NCBI RefSeq assembly: GCF_018882335.1
Contig: NZ_JACVOS010000006.1
Coordinates: 62,001 to 126,000, forward strand
Reading direction: 5' to 3'
From: Polynucleobacter sp. AM-25C3
Lineage (GTDB): Bacteria; Pseudomonadota; Gammaproteobacteria; Burkholderiales; Burkholderiaceae
Length of the DNA: 64,000 nt
Both the position numbers and the translations under genes were made by a program. Below are positions 45,236 through 54,218 of this stretch, in pieces (within the stretch, counting starts at the first letter, position 1; the number at the start of each line of letters is the position of its first letter). The notes beneath the pieces are model-generated. The model was given only the letters and a program-made list of their open reading frames with translations. It had not been told where the DNA came from and did no database searches.

Positions 45236-46435
45236 ATGAACCTTTTTACTTCAGTCCAACTAGCCCCTAAAGACCCTATTTTTGGCCTCACAGAAGCCTA
45301 TGTCGCCGATCAACGCGCAGACAAGGTCAATCTAGGAGTTGGTGTTTACTACACTGACGAAGGCAAAGTACCTCTTTTGAAGGCCGTCATTAAGGCAGAA
45401 GAAGCGATTGTTGCGAAGCACTCTCCACGTAGCTACATTCCAATCGAAGGTCCAAACCCCTACAACAGCGCTGTGCAGAACCTCTTGTTTGGCGCAGACT
45501 CTACCCTCATTAAAGATGGCCGCGTAGTGACTGCTGAGTGCCTTGGCGGCACTGGTGCATTACGTGTTGGTGCCGACTTTATTAAACGTCTGAACTTAAA
45601 TGCAACTTGCGCAATCAGCAACCCGACCTGGGAAAACCACCGCGGCATTTTTGAATCCGCTGGATTTGAAGTAATTGAGTACACCTACTTTGATGGCAAA
45701 ACACGTGGCGTTGATTTTGACGGCATGGTGAAGTCTTTGGAGTCTTTCCCTAAGTTCACTACTGTATTGCTGCACGCTTGCTGTCACAACCCAACTGGCG
45801 CTGACATTACTGAAGCGCAATGGCGTCAAGTAATCGATATCTGCAAGACAAAAGAATTGATTCCATTCCTGGATATGGCTTACCAAGGCTTTGCGGCTGG
45901 CATTGAGCAAGATGGTGTGGCTGTTCGTTTGTTTGCTGAATCCGGAATGTCTTTCTTTGTATCAAGCTCATTCTCAAAATCTTTCTCACTCTACGGTGAG
46001 CGCGTTGGCGCATTGTCTATCGTGACCCAAAGTAAAGATGAGTCCACTCGCGTGCTATCTCAATTAAAGCGTGTGATTCGTACAAACTATTCCAATCCTC
46101 CAACACACGGTGCAGCGATTGCAGCTGCCGTTCTGAACTCACCAGAGCTCAGAAAACTTTGGGAAGATGAATTAGCTGAGATGCGTGATCGCATTAAAGC
46201 AATGCGTCATGGGTTGGTTGAAAAACTCGCCGCTGCTGGTGTGAAGCAAGACTTTGCTTTTATTGAAGCACAGCGCGGCATGTTCTCTTACTCGGGCCTT
46301 ACTGTCGAGCAAGTTGAGCGTTTACAAAAGGAAGATGGCATTTATGCCCTCTCCACAGGCCGTATTTGTGTGGCTGCCCTCAATACCAAAAATATTGATA
46401 AAGTAGCCAAAGCAATCGCCCGCGTATTGGCATAA
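45236..46435 (+). CDS. Aromatic/aspartate amino acid aminotransferase
   Basis: 399 aa class I PLP enzyme of the AspC/TyrB group. It shows KVNLGVGVYYTDEGKVP, CLGGTGALRVGADFI, SNPTWENHRGIFESAGFEV, HACCHNPTGADIT and the PLP lysine in SSSFSKSFSLYGERVGAL. It interconverts aspartate or aromatic amino acids and their keto acids with 2-oxoglutarate. Motifs do not separate AspC from TyrB. No convincing ribosome binding site precedes the ATG. It is divergent from uvrB across a 172-nt spacer in which I see no clear site. Confidence 0.93.
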   Translation: MNLFTSVQLAPKDPIFGLTEAYVADQRADKVNLGVGVYYTDEGKVPLLKAVIKAEEAIVAKHSPRSYIPIEGPNPYNSAVQNLLFGADSTLIKDGRVVTAECLGGTGALRVGADFIKRLNLNATCAISNPTWENHRGIFESAGFEVIEYTYFDGKTRGVDFDGMVKSLESFPKFTTVLLHACCHNPTGADITEAQWRQVIDICKTKELIPFLDMAYQGFAAGIEQDGVAVRLFAESGMSFFVSSSFSKSFSLYGERVGALSIVTQSKDESTRVLSQLKRVIRTNYSNPPTHGAAIAAAVLNSPELRKLWEDELAEMRDRIKAMRHGLVEKLAAAGVKQDFAFIEAQRGMFSYSGLTVEQVERLQKEDGIYALSTGRICVAALNTKNIDKVAKAIARVLA

Positions 46436-46477
46436 CAACGCGTAATAAGCGGTTACACTGCATTATCAGGAGGCACC

Positions 46478-47776
46478 ATGCTATATCAGTTACATGAATT
46501 TCAAAAAGCTCTACTTCAACCCGTTAGTTCTTGGGCTCGCGCAGCTTCTGAGGCGTTTATCAATGCCTCAAATCCAGCCTCCAAGGTACCGGGTTCAGAT
46601 CGTTTAGCTGCTAGCTATGAACTCCTCTATCGCCTAGGTAAAAATTATAAGAAGCCAGAGTTTGGCATTCGCTCTGTGCAAGCCCATGGTCGCGAAGTAG
46701 CGATTCATGAAAGAACCATTGTTGCCAAACCATTTTGTAATTTAATTCGCTTCAAGCGTTTTTCTGATGATGTTGAAGTCATCAAAAAATTAAAAGATGA
46801 TCCAGTGGTGTTAGTAGTGGCGCCGCTCTCAGGACATCACTCCACATTGCTACGTGATACTGTCCGCACCTTATTACAAGATCACAAGGTTTACATTACC
46901 GACTGGATTGATGCTCGCATTGTTCCGGCTGAAGATGGCAGCTTTAGCTTGGATGACTACGTTCACTACATACAAGACTTCATCCGCGCGATTGGCGCAG
47001 ATGATTTGCATGTGATCTCCGTATGCCAACCAACTGTTCCTACATTAGGTGCAATCTCATTGATGGCCTCTGCTGGTGAAAAAACACCAGCATCTATGAT
47101 CATGATGGGCGGTCCAATTGATGCACGCAAGTCACCAACTGCTGTTAACAACCTGGCTGATCAAAAGTCCTACGACTGGTTTGAAAGTCATGTAATTTAC
47201 AAAGTACCGCCAAGCTATCCAGGCGCTGGCCGCAAGGTTTATCCGGGCTTCTTGCAACACACTGGCTTTATTGCCATGAACCCACAAAATCACCTGCAGT
47301 CACATTGGGATTACTTCCAAAACTTAGTGCGTGGCGATGAACAAGATGCTGAGTCACATATTCGTTTCTATGACGAATACAACGCAGTTCTCGATATGGA
47401 TGCGCAGTTTTACTTAGACACCATTAAGACCGTGTTCCAAGACTACTCACTACCAAACGGTACATGGGAAGTCGCTGGTGAATTAGTTAAGCCACAAGAT
47501 ATTAAGAAAACTGCTCTTCTCACGGTTGAAGGCGAGTTGGATGATATCTCTGGTAGCGGACAGACTCGCTCAGCGCATGCGCTGTGTGCAGGCATTCCAG
47601 CAACTAACAAAGATCATTACGAAGTGGCAGGCGCCGGTCACTATGGCATCTTCTCTGGTCGTCGCTGGCGTGACAAGGTTTACCCAAAAATTAAATCCTT
47701 TATTCGGGAACACCAAACTGCTCAGAAGAAAACAAGAGCTAGACCTCCAAAACTAGAAGGCTCAAAGTCTGCATAA
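46478..47776 (+). CDS. phaZ: Intracellular polyhydroxyalkanoate depolymerase
   Basis: 432 aa alpha/beta hydrolase. The nucleophile region reads HVISVCQPTVPTLGA, where the usual Ser box is replaced by Cys, as in the PhaZ1 group of Cupriavidus. The segments KPFCNLIRFKRF, VVAPLSGHHSTLLRDTVR and the C-terminal AGHYGIFSGRRWRDKVYP, with the catalytic His, are typical. It mobilises stored PHB granules. GGAGG lies 6 nt before the ATG. PHA synthesis genes are not in the window. Confidence 0.93.
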   Translation: MLYQLHEFQKALLQPVSSWARAASEAFINASNPASKVPGSDRLAASYELLYRLGKNYKKPEFGIRSVQAHGREVAIHERTIVAKPFCNLIRFKRFSDDVEVIKKLKDDPVVLVVAPLSGHHSTLLRDTVRTLLQDHKVYITDWIDARIVPAEDGSFSLDDYVHYIQDFIRAIGADDLHVISVCQPTVPTLGAISLMASAGEKTPASMIMMGGPIDARKSPTAVNNLADQKSYDWFESHVIYKVPPSYPGAGRKVYPGFLQHTGFIAMNPQNHLQSHWDYFQNLVRGDEQDAESHIRFYDEYNAVLDMDAQFYLDTIKTVFQDYSLPNGTWEVAGELVKPQDIKKTALLTVEGELDDISGSGQTRSAHALCAGIPATNKDHYEVAGAGHYGIFSGRRWRDKVYPKIKSFIREHQTAQKKTRARPPKLEGSKSA

Positions 47777-47782
47777 AACAGC

Positions 47783-47813
47783 AGCGCGACTTTCGGGTCG
47801 CGCTTCTCGTTTT
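47783..47813 (+). terminator. Rho-independent terminator after phaZ
   Basis: AGCGCGAC-TTTCGG-GTCGCGCT followed by TCTCGTTTT. rnfB starts 18 nt further on, so its promoter would have to overlap this hairpin, or read-through must occur. Confidence 0.75.
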
Positions 47814-47830
47814 AGGACGCGTTAATTGCA

Positions 47831-48523
47831 ATGAACATCAAGCAGACGAAAGAACTTGCTGATCGTCTCGAGGATCTCCTCCCTCAAACCCAATGCACCA
47901 AATGTAGCTACCCTGATTGCCGGGCCTATGCAGAGGCTTTAGCCTCTGGCGAAACTCTGCCTAATCGCTGCCCTCCTGGAGGCGTAGAGGGCATTCAAAG
48001 GCTCAGCGCCATCCTTGCGCCCATCTATCCTCAGGACGCCTTTGAGCTACACCCCAGGATCGATCCTGAATGCGGCCTAGAGCGTCCTAGGCCAGTGGCA
48101 TTCATTGATCCCAATACTTGCATCGGCTGCACGCTGTGTATTCAGGCATGTCCTGTAGATGCGATTGTGGGCGCCTCGAAGCAAATGCATGTGGTCTTAG
48201 GTGATTGGTGCACGGGTTGTGATCTTTGTATCCCTCCCTGCCCCGTGGATTGCATCACGATGATTGATGTCACCGACAAGCAAATGGGTTGGGATGCTTG
48301 GTCTACCGAATTAGCGCAAATTGCACGTACACGATATGAAGTGCGTGATGTTCGACTGGATCGAGAGCAACGCGATAATGATGAGCGCCTGGCCAAGAAA
48401 GCCGCCGCCAAGTTAGAGGCGGTCAACGCTGAGAATCCAGAATCAGAAGAAGCTAAAAAAGAGCAAGAAAGAAAGCGCGCCATTATTGCCGCTGCGATCG
48501 CTAGAGCACAACAAAAGCTATGA
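47831..48523 (+). CDS. RnfB-type iron-sulfur protein, soluble form
   Basis: 230 aa. An N-terminal cluster motif (CTKCSYPDCRAYAEALASGETLPNRCPPGG) is followed by two [4Fe-4S] motifs (CIGCTLCIQACPVDA and CTGCDLCIPPCPVDC) and a Lys/Glu/Ala-rich C-terminal helix. The hydrophobic N-terminal anchor of true RnfB is missing, and no other rnf genes are present. Burkholderiales often carry such a stand-alone RnfB next to nth. Its redox partner is unknown. Confidence 0.85.
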   Translation: MNIKQTKELADRLEDLLPQTQCTKCSYPDCRAYAEALASGETLPNRCPPGGVEGIQRLSAILAPIYPQDAFELHPRIDPECGLERPRPVAFIDPNTCIGCTLCIQACPVDAIVGASKQMHVVLGDWCTGCDLCIPPCPVDCITMIDVTDKQMGWDAWSTELAQIARTRYEVRDVRLDREQRDNDERLAKKAAAKLEAVNAENPESEEAKKEQERKRAIIAAAIARAQQKL

Positions 48524-49179
48524 TGAATCTCGAAAAGCGCCAAGCCTTCTTTGAGTTACTCAGGGAAAACAATCCCCACCCAGAAACCGAGCTGGAATAC
48601 AGCTCACCATTTGAGTTGCTCATTGCCGTATTGCTTTCAGCACAAGCAACAGACGTGTCCGTAAACAAGGGTACCCGCAAGCTATTTAAGATTGCCAATA
48701 CGCCGCAAGCGCTTCTTGATCTGGGTGAGGAAGGTGTAAAGCCTTACATTCAACATATTGGTTTATTTAACTCTAAAGGCAGGCACATCCAAGAGACCTG
48801 TCGACTCCTATTGGATAAACATGGTGGTGAGGTGCCACAAAATCGAGAAGAACTGGAAGCCCTTCCTGGTGTTGGCAGAAAAACAGCAAACGTGATTCTG
48901 AATACCGCCTTTGGACAAGCTACTATGGCGGTTGATACCCATATCTTCAGAGTCTCTAATCGAACTGGCTTGGCGCCCGGCAAAGATGTCGTGAAGGTCG
49001 AAGAGCAATTACTTAAACGTGTGCCAAAAGAGTTTTTACAAGACGCCCATCATTGGCTTATTCTGCATGGCAGATATACCTGCAAAGCTCGCAACCCTGA
49101 CTGTGAGCAATGTATTGTTGAACCACTCTGTAGCTTTAAACAAAAAACCGGTAAAGGAAAAGTCCGTGGCGATATTTAA
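48520..49179 (+). CDS. nth: Endonuclease III
   Basis: 219 aa bifunctional DNA glycosylase and AP lyase acting on oxidised pyrimidines. The helix-hairpin-helix is LEALPGVGRKTANVILNTAFG. The catalytic Lys lies in that HhH (GVGRKTA) and the Asp in VDTHIFRVSNR. The [4Fe-4S] loop is CKARNPDCEQCIVEPLC. The start overlaps the rnfB stop (ATGATG), which suggests the two Fe-S proteins are made together. Confidence 0.96.
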   Translation: MMNLEKRQAFFELLRENNPHPETELEYSSPFELLIAVLLSAQATDVSVNKGTRKLFKIANTPQALLDLGEEGVKPYIQHIGLFNSKGRHIQETCRLLLDKHGGEVPQNREELEALPGVGRKTANVILNTAFGQATMAVDTHIFRVSNRTGLAPGKDVVKVEEQLLKRVPKEFLQDAHHWLILHGRYTCKARNPDCEQCIVEPLCSFKQKTGKGKVRGDI

Positions 49180-49597
49180 CCCCACCCGTGAAGAAGTAAG
49201 GCGGTTTTTCTGTGATACGTGGAAGAAGAAAACTGCGGATCATATTCTGACGCCGATGGAAACGCTTGCTAGCGATTGGATGGTGCAACATCCGGAATAT
49301 CACAATCTCTTGACGGATCCCGAAGGCGCGGTTGCTCAAGACTACACACCAGAGCGCGGCGAAACCAATCCCTTTCTACATCTATCCATGCACCTATCTA
49401 TCAGCGAACAGATTTCGATTGATCAGCCGCCCGGAATCAAAGCCATTGCAGAAAAACTCTCCAAGAAATTAGGTTCTGAACACGAAGCGCAACACGCCAT
49501 GATGGAATGTTTAGGGCAAGTCATGTGGGAAGCGCAGCGCGAAGGTCAAGCACTCAGCCCCGAGAAGTATCTAGAGGCCTTGAAGAGGCTGAATTGA
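49166..49597 (+). CDS. DUF1841 family protein
   Basis: 143 aa soluble protein with FNPTREEVRRFFCDTWKKK, PEYHNLL, ETNPFLHLSMHLSISEQISIDQPPGI and HDAMMECLGQVMWEAQREGQ-like segments (here EAQHAMMECLGQVMWEAQREGQ). These are typical of DUF1841, a small conserved family in beta- and gammaproteobacteria with no known function. I start it at GTG 49166, behind AAAGGAAAAG, giving a 14-nt overlap with nth. The longer frame upstream only reads through nth. Confidence 0.85.
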   Translation: MAIFNPTREEVRRFFCDTWKKKTADHILTPMETLASDWMVQHPEYHNLLTDPEGAVAQDYTPERGETNPFLHLSMHLSISEQISIDQPPGIKAIAEKLSKKLGSEHEAQHAMMECLGQVMWEAQREGQALSPEKYLEALKRLN

Positions 49598-49664
49598 AAA
49601 AACTTCATTAACTCCTCAGGCCCAAGAGGCAACTTTTGGGGGTCAGTTCAGTAGGCGGCTTTTA

Positions 49665-50128
49665 TCATCCAGGAACAACACGATAGTAAAAGGCATTTCC
49701 ACCATAGAGAGGTCTCATTCTGAAGCCCTGGCATTGATAGAAATTAATACCATTTCTTGGAGCTAGAAAGCATCCGGGCAATAGATTAGGAAAAGTCGAG
49801 CCAATTGGCGGAATCGAATACCCAACAGGAGCAGACGGTCCAGGAGCAACCACTACCGGTGAGGGTTGCTGAACATAAACAGGGGTCGGAGCTTGCTCGA
49901 CCACCACTTGTGGGGATGTGGAGCCCTCGACAACCTCAGTACCAGCTACAACTGTCGCAGGCCCCGCCCAACCAGGCCCGCAACGCCAACAGCCGCCACC
50001 CCAACCTGGGCCTCTCCAGCCCCCCCCCCCCCCCCCCGATAACCATGCCAATACGCCTGAGCATCAGTCGTAGCTGTTAAGGTTATTAAACCAACTAACC
50101 CCAATAAAACATAGGCAAAAATTTTCAT
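49665..50128 (-). pseudogene. Exported Gly/Pro-rich protein gene, frame broken at an 18-bp G tract
   Basis: Starting at ATG 50128 (GGGGA 5 nt upstream) the gene encodes a signal peptide (MKIFAYVLLGLVGLITLTATTDAQA) and YWHGYRGGGGG. It then enters the wrong frame at the homopolymer 50020-50037. A change of one or two bases in the tract (to 19 or 16 G) joins it to a 120-residue open frame: WRGPGWGGGCWRCGPGW, a Val/Pro-rich linker and a C-terminal part with FPNLLPGCFLAPRNGINFYQCQGFRM. Full-length product would be about 154 aa. It may be a phase-variable gene, a real mutation or a sequencing slip. Confidence 0.7.
50020..50037. repeat. 18-bp C homopolymer (G on the coding strand)
   Basis: Eighteen consecutive C on the plus strand lie within the coding region of the Gly-rich exported protein. 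It is the longest homopolymer I noticed in the window. Confidence 0.95.
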
Positions 50129-50145
50129 ATCAGTCCCCAATACTT

Positions 50146-50949
50146 CTATTTAAGTGGTGCATCTGGCTGCGCAAATTCAATGGTGAGTGCCTTAGAGAAT
50201 CGGCTAGCATCAAAGCGGGCTTCAGGAATACTTGTATTGAGCTTCCAATTTTTATATTGAAGTGTTGTTCGAGGCAAAGACTTATCGCCAAGGTAAATCC
50301 AAGATGCCATGTAAGGAAGATTATCTTTGACGCCAATCCAAATTTGACCCTGTAATTCTCGGCCAGCCATCACAATGACATTGGTCTCTACGCCACCAAC
50401 CAGCTTAGTCTTTCCTACAATAAATGCATCCGTTAGGCCTTGGGTTAAATGCGCATAAGGATTCGAGAGAATGAGATCATCGCCGGGGAAAAATAGGCCA
50501 GCCTTTTCATATGCAAATTTTGCTGCTTCATCAATCGTATCGGGGCAATCACTAACGGCAACGAGATTCTTTTCAGGGCTATAGGCAAACAACTTCTTCC
50601 CATTAAATAGCACTTCACTTGATGGCCCATCGCCCCAGACAACCACATCAAACTTATTAGGGCGCTGAAGCGCTACTTTTGCAGCGGTTGAATAAATTAC
50701 TGGAAGACCATCAATTGATGGGAACTCAGATAGAACTAAAGCCTCAAATTGCATCGACTTGGCAGCAGACAACTTATCCGTCATTGCTTTTAATAGATCT
50801 AGGGCAGCTGGCTCAATTGCCGTCATGCCCTTTGGCAACTGAGGTCTTTTTGGCGCCTCGGGCCGATTACCACCCCCGGACTGAGCACTTGCAATGCTAA
50901 AAATCAAGCACGAAATCAGCGCTGCGGCGATCTTGCTAAGCGAATACAT
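50146..50949 (-). CDS. Exported DUF2092 protein
   Basis: 267 aa with a signal peptide (cleavage near SIASAQ-SGGG). The mature part has DLLKAMTDKLSAAKSMQFEALVLSEFPSIDGLPVIYSTAAKVALQRPNKFDVVVWGDGPSSEVLFNGKKLFAYSPEKNLVA, an arrangement shared by DUF2092 and LolA/MucB-like folds. A periplasmic lipid- or lipoprotein-binding role is possible. Its stop is 18 nt before the start of the Gly-rich gene, so the two are likely one unit. Confidence 0.82.
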   Translation of the reverse strand: MYSLSKIAAALISCLIFSIASAQSGGGNRPEAPKRPQLPKGMTAIEPAALDLLKAMTDKLSAAKSMQFEALVLSEFPSIDGLPVIYSTAAKVALQRPNKFDVVVWGDGPSSEVLFNGKKLFAYSPEKNLVAVSDCPDTIDEAAKFAYEKAGLFFPGDDLILSNPYAHLTQGLTDAFIVGKTKLVGGVETNVIVMAGRELQGQIWIGVKDNLPYMASWIYLGDKSLPRTTLQYKNWKLNTSIPEARFDASRFSKALTIEFAQPDAPLK

Positions 50950-50987
50950 AAATAGCCTTCGGATTTAGTAAATGTATGAGAAATTTT

Positions 50988-51007
50988 ATTTCAATAGCGA
51001 TTGAAAT
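50988..51007. repeat. Inverted repeat upstream of the DUF2092 gene
   Basis: ATTTCAAT-AGCG-ATTGAAAT, 8-bp perfect arms, 39 nt upstream of the DUF2092 start. It may be an operator; no regulator is implied by context. Confidence 0.4.
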
Positions 51008-51054
51008 CAGCATCAAAAAAAGCGGGCAAACCCTTATAGAGAGAAATTCTGCGC

Positions 51055-51702
51055 TTACTGACCAGCGCCTTTAATGTATAAATTCTCAATATCAGAAACC
51101 AACTTACTCAGACGCTCTTTATCGGCAATGCTCAGGGCTTGATCATTCTTTTGGGATTGCAGTGAAACCTCGGCATCCTCAAGATCTAGAACCACTTCAA
51201 TTGCGCGCTTACTTTTATCTTTGTCAGCCCCATCGATTAGCTGGTACAAATTAAAATAAAGAGCAGATAAACTTTGATTTTCTAAGGCGGGGCTTAAAGG
51301 AAACTTACTTTTAAATACGCTAGATAAAGCAGACTTAGCGTCGCCGACTGTTTTCGCATGCCGTAAAAAGTACTTCATATTCTGGATGCGATTACCGATC
51401 TCAAATTGGTAATCGATTAGCTGTGCTTTATTTTTTTGCTCAGCTTCATACTGATGCTGAATTTGCTGAAGCGCAGCAGCGCCACCGGTAATAACTACGG
51501 ATGATAAAAACCACATTCCCACAGAAGAGTTAAGAAACTCCATGAGTTTGGCCGAGAACTTTTTCTCAACCTGCTTGACCTCTTCTTCTAGGTGATTGAG
51601 GCCTGATTTCAAGCCTGCAGCCTCCGCCTCTAGCTTCACCTTTAGCTCATGACGGAATCGCTCTTCAGCCTCAATTATGGTTTTTCTATCTTCACTCAAC
51701 AT
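51055..51702 (-). CDS. Coiled-coil single-span membrane protein, unknown family (copy 1)
   Basis: 215 aa. Residues 1-55 are a charged coiled coil (RKTIIEAEERFRHELKVKLEAEAAG, LEEEVKQVEKKF). Then comes a highly conserved hydrophobic segment, FLNSSVGMWFLSSVVITGGAAALQQIQH (about 57-84), and a helical C-terminal domain with AKTVGDAKSALSSVFKSKFPLSPALENQSL. The paralogue at 58497-59138 keeps the hydrophobic segment and this C-terminal pattern almost intact. I do not recognise the family and cannot give a function. Confidence 0.7.
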   Translation of the reverse strand: MLSEDRKTIIEAEERFRHELKVKLEAEAAGLKSGLNHLEEEVKQVEKKFSAKLMEFLNSSVGMWFLSSVVITGGAAALQQIQHQYEAEQKNKAQLIDYQFEIGNRIQNMKYFLRHAKTVGDAKSALSSVFKSKFPLSPALENQSLSALYFNLYQLIDGADKDKSKRAIEVVLDLEDAEVSLQSQKNDQALSIADKERLSKLVSDIENLYIKGAGQ

Positions 51703-51743
51703 GTAGCGCTACCTATTCAATGGATTCAAATAGTACTATAGCG

Positions 51744-52064
51744 TTAATAAGATGTGCATTCATTTCCCTGGAATTGCGCCTGTATGACCACATTATTTTG
51801 AATTGAAAAAATAGTAGAGCAATATAAGGGGGTAATAGTCCTGCCCCAATAGCCACCCTGTACATACGTGCCGTCATTTCGTGCGTAAGTCAGGTATCTA
51901 GTTGGACCGCTGATCACAATAGATGATGGAATGCCCCAACTAGCCTCTAAGGCCTGCTCGGATTGACCGACCCAGGTCTGAAGGTTTGCTTGATAGTTAG
52001 CCACTGTTGAGCAGCCAACCAACATTATTGCGGCATACAAATAAATCTGTTTTAAAAATTTCAT
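51744..52064 (-). CDS. Small lipoprotein, unknown
   Basis: 106 aa with signal peptide and lipobox (YLYAAIMLVGCSTVANYQ; lipidated Cys about residue 18). The mature part starts with LQTWVGQSEQALEASWGIPSSIV, which resembles the opening of SmpA/OmlA-like and related small outer-membrane lipoproteins. It goes on with SGPTRYLTYARNDGTYVQGGYWG. It is placed on the same strand after the HIT gene's upstream region. Function is not known. Confidence 0.65.
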   Translation of the reverse strand: MKFLKQIYLYAAIMLVGCSTVANYQANLQTWVGQSEQALEASWGIPSSIVISGPTRYLTYARNDGTYVQGGYWGRTITPLYCSTIFSIQNNVVIQAQFQGNECTSY

Positions 52065-52083
52065 GGATATCTTTACTGGATGA

Positions 52084-52524
52084 TTAGAAAAGCGCTGCTA
52101 TTGCAGACTTAATAGCCCTAGGCAACTCTTGAGCCAATTGTTTTCTTACCTCTAAATTTGCTACTGGGGCTTGCTGAATCTTTTGCGACCAAGCTGACCC
52201 CGGAAAGAAGGCATCATCTTTATATCTGGGGATCACATGCCAATGAATATGCGGCACCATATTACCTAAGGCGGCGATATTCACCTTATCTGGATGCATC
52301 ACATGTCGCACCGCTTCCTCGACCGCAAAGACTAATGACATTAAGTGTTCGCGCTCGCCATAAGTCAGATCAGTCATCTCGGCAATATGCCGATTCCAGA
52401 TCACGCGGCAAAAGCCAGGAAGATCGGGATCGTTCACGAGGATGACGCGGCAATCATCGCCACGCCAAATCAATTGCCCCTCTTCAGGCCTAGCTTCGTC
52501 TTTACAGAGTGCGCAATTAATCAT
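52084..52524 (-). CDS. HIT-family hydrolase
   Basis: 146 aa. The histidine triad is in VPHIHWHVIPRYKDD, with INCALCKDEARPEEGQLIWRGDDCRVILV and an N-terminal CxxC (CALC). These enzymes hydrolyse or transfer nucleotides, for example on adenylylated compounds. ATG 52524 is chosen because the family begins just before the CxxC. The longer frame adds unrelated residues within a terminator region. Confidence 0.85.
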   Translation of the reverse strand: MINCALCKDEARPEEGQLIWRGDDCRVILVNDPDLPGFCRVIWNRHIAEMTDLTYGEREHLMSLVFAVEEAVRHVMHPDKVNIAALGNMVPHIHWHVIPRYKDDAFFPGSAWSQKIQQAPVANLEVRKQLAQELPRAIKSAIAALF

Positions 52525-52540
52525 TGTAGTTAATATAATT

Positions 52541-52583
52541 GAAAACGGCATCTAAGTCACCCTTGTGGGGTAATTTAGATGCC
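52541..52583 (-). terminator. Rho-independent terminator of aceA
   Basis: On the minus strand GGCATCTAA / TTAGATGCC (52575-52583, 52547-52555) encloses a second partly paired segment and is followed by GTTTTC. It lies 47 nt past the aceA stop and just before the HIT gene. Confidence 0.7.
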
Positions 52584-52629
52584 GCAACAGTAAGGGTATT
52601 ACTGCTACTACGTACTACTTAGGGATTTC

Positions 52630-53928
52630 TTAGTGGAACTGCTCTTCTTCTGTAGAACCAGTCAATGCTGTTACTGAAGACTTGCCACCTTGAATCACGG
52701 TAGTCACGTCGTCGAAGTAACCAGTACCAACTTCTTGCTGATGCGACACAAATGTGTAACCACGATCACGAGCAGCAAATTCAGGCTCTTGTACTTTCTC
52801 GATGTAGGCAGTCATACCGCGCTGCATGTAGTCTTGAGCCAAGTCGAACATGTTGTACCACATAGAGTGAATACCAGCGAGGGTAATAAATTGATACTTG
52901 TAACCCATTGCACCTAATTCGCGTTGGAACTTCGCAATAGTTGCGTCATCCAAGTTCTTCTTCCAGTTGAATGATGGTGAGCAGTTGTAAGCCAACATCT
53001 TTCCTGGGAACTTCGCACGAATTGCTTCAGCGAACTGACGAGCAAATTCCAAATCAGGAGTGCCTGTTTCACACCAAACCATATCAGCGTAAGCAGCGTA
53101 TGCCAAACCACGGGAGATCGCTTGATCCAAGCCCTTACGTGTTTTGTAGAAGCCTTCTGGAGTACGCTCGCCTGTCAAGAATGGCTTGTCATTTTCATCG
53201 TAATCAGATGTCAACAAGTCAGCAGCTTCAGCGTCGGTACGAGCCAAAATAATGGTTGAAACACCCATAACGTCAGCAGCTAAACGTGCAGAAATCAACT
53301 TCTGTACTGACTCAGCTGTAGGCAACAATACTTTGCCACCTAAGTGACCGCACTTCTTAACAGAAGACAATTGATCTTCGAAGTGAACGCCAGCTGCGCC
53401 CTGCTTGATCAATGCTTTGCTTAATTCAAATGCATTCAATACACCACCGAAACCAGCTTCAGCATCAGCAACGATTGGAGCGAAATACTCGATATAACCA
53501 GCGTCGCCTTTGTAGATACCTTTAGCAGTTTGAATTTCATCAGCACGTTGGAATGAGTTGTTAATACGCTCAACCATTTTAGGAACTGAATCTACTGGAT
53601 ACAAAGATTGGTCTGGGTACATCGCTGCGTATGAGTTACCGTCAGCAGCAACTTGCCAACCTGACAAGTAGATTGCTTGTACGCCAGCTTTAACTTGTTG
53701 CATTGCTTGACCACCAGTCAAAGCACCTAAACAGTTAACGTAAGCTTCGCTGTTAACCAAGTCCCAGAGACGCTCTGCGCCATGCTTAGCTAATGTGTGC
53801 TCAATCTTCAATGAGCCACGAAGACGTACAACGTCTTCAGCTGTATAGCCACGGGTAATACCCTTCCAACGTGGGTTGGTATCCCAATCTTTTTGTAGTG
53901 CTGCGATTTCTGCTTTGCGATCTGACAT
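52630..53928 (-). CDS. aceA: Isocitrate lyase
   Basis: 432 aa TIM-barrel lyase that splits isocitrate into glyoxylate and succinate in the glyoxylate shunt. The signature [15 protein letters not shown] contains the catalytic cysteine. Other conserved parts are [26 protein letters not shown] and [17 protein letters not shown] precedes the ATG by 6 nt. Malate synthase is not in the window. Confidence 0.97.
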   Translation of the reverse strand: MSDRKAEIAALQKDWDTNPRWKGITRGYTAEDVVRLRGSLKIEHTLAKHGAERLWDLVNSEAYVNCLGALTGGQAMQQVKAGVQAIYLSGWQVAADGNSYAAMYPDQSLYPVDSVPKMVERINNSFQRADEIQTAKGIYKGDAGYIEYFAPIVADAEAGFGGVLNAFELSKALIKQGAAGVHFEDQLSSVKKCGHLGGKVLLPTAESVQKLISARLAADVMGVSTIILARTDAEAADLLTSDYDENDKPFLTGERTPEGFYKTRKGLDQAISRGLAYAAYADMVWCETGTPDLEFARQFAEAIRAKFPGKMLAYNCSPSFNWKKNLDDATIAKFQRELGAMGYKYQFITLAGIHSMWYNMFDLAQDYMQRGMTAYIEKVQEPEFAARDRGYTFVSHQQEVGTGYFDDVTTVIQGGKSSVTALTGSTEEEQFH

Positions 53929-54189
53929 GTTTTTCTCCCTAAGTTAAACAAGTACTGCTAATTACGAATATTGAGACACAAAATTAAGACAATGAAGTCT
54001 TATGTCTTATATAAGAGTTTAAGGATCTGGGAAAAGCATGCAAGAAATATTTCAGTATTTACTTAAAATATTTAATCCATTAAATTCAATGACTTAAATT
54101 ATATTTTTTACTATATGAAATGACTATCCACGCCATGGAAGAATTTCCTAAATGAAATGTTGCACTGCATTTTGCGTATGGAAATGCCT

Positions 54190-54204
54190 TTTCACATTGT
54201 GAAA
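54190..54204. repeat. Palindrome in the aceA to MFS spacer
   Basis: TTTCACA-T-TGTGAAA, a 15-nt palindrome 15 nt past the stop of the MFS gene in minus-strand terms. The rest of the 290-nt spacer (53929-54218) is AT-rich and presumably holds the aceA promoter. I cannot fix a -10/-35 pair. Confidence 0.35.
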
Positions 54205-54218
54205 TAAAAGGACAGGGT

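Noticed and set aside
49946..50140. 64-aa Gly/Val-rich protein as a gene in its own right
   Set aside because: Its C-terminal part after the G tract is low-complexity. The other frame carries the conserved-looking domain, so I treat both as one broken gene.
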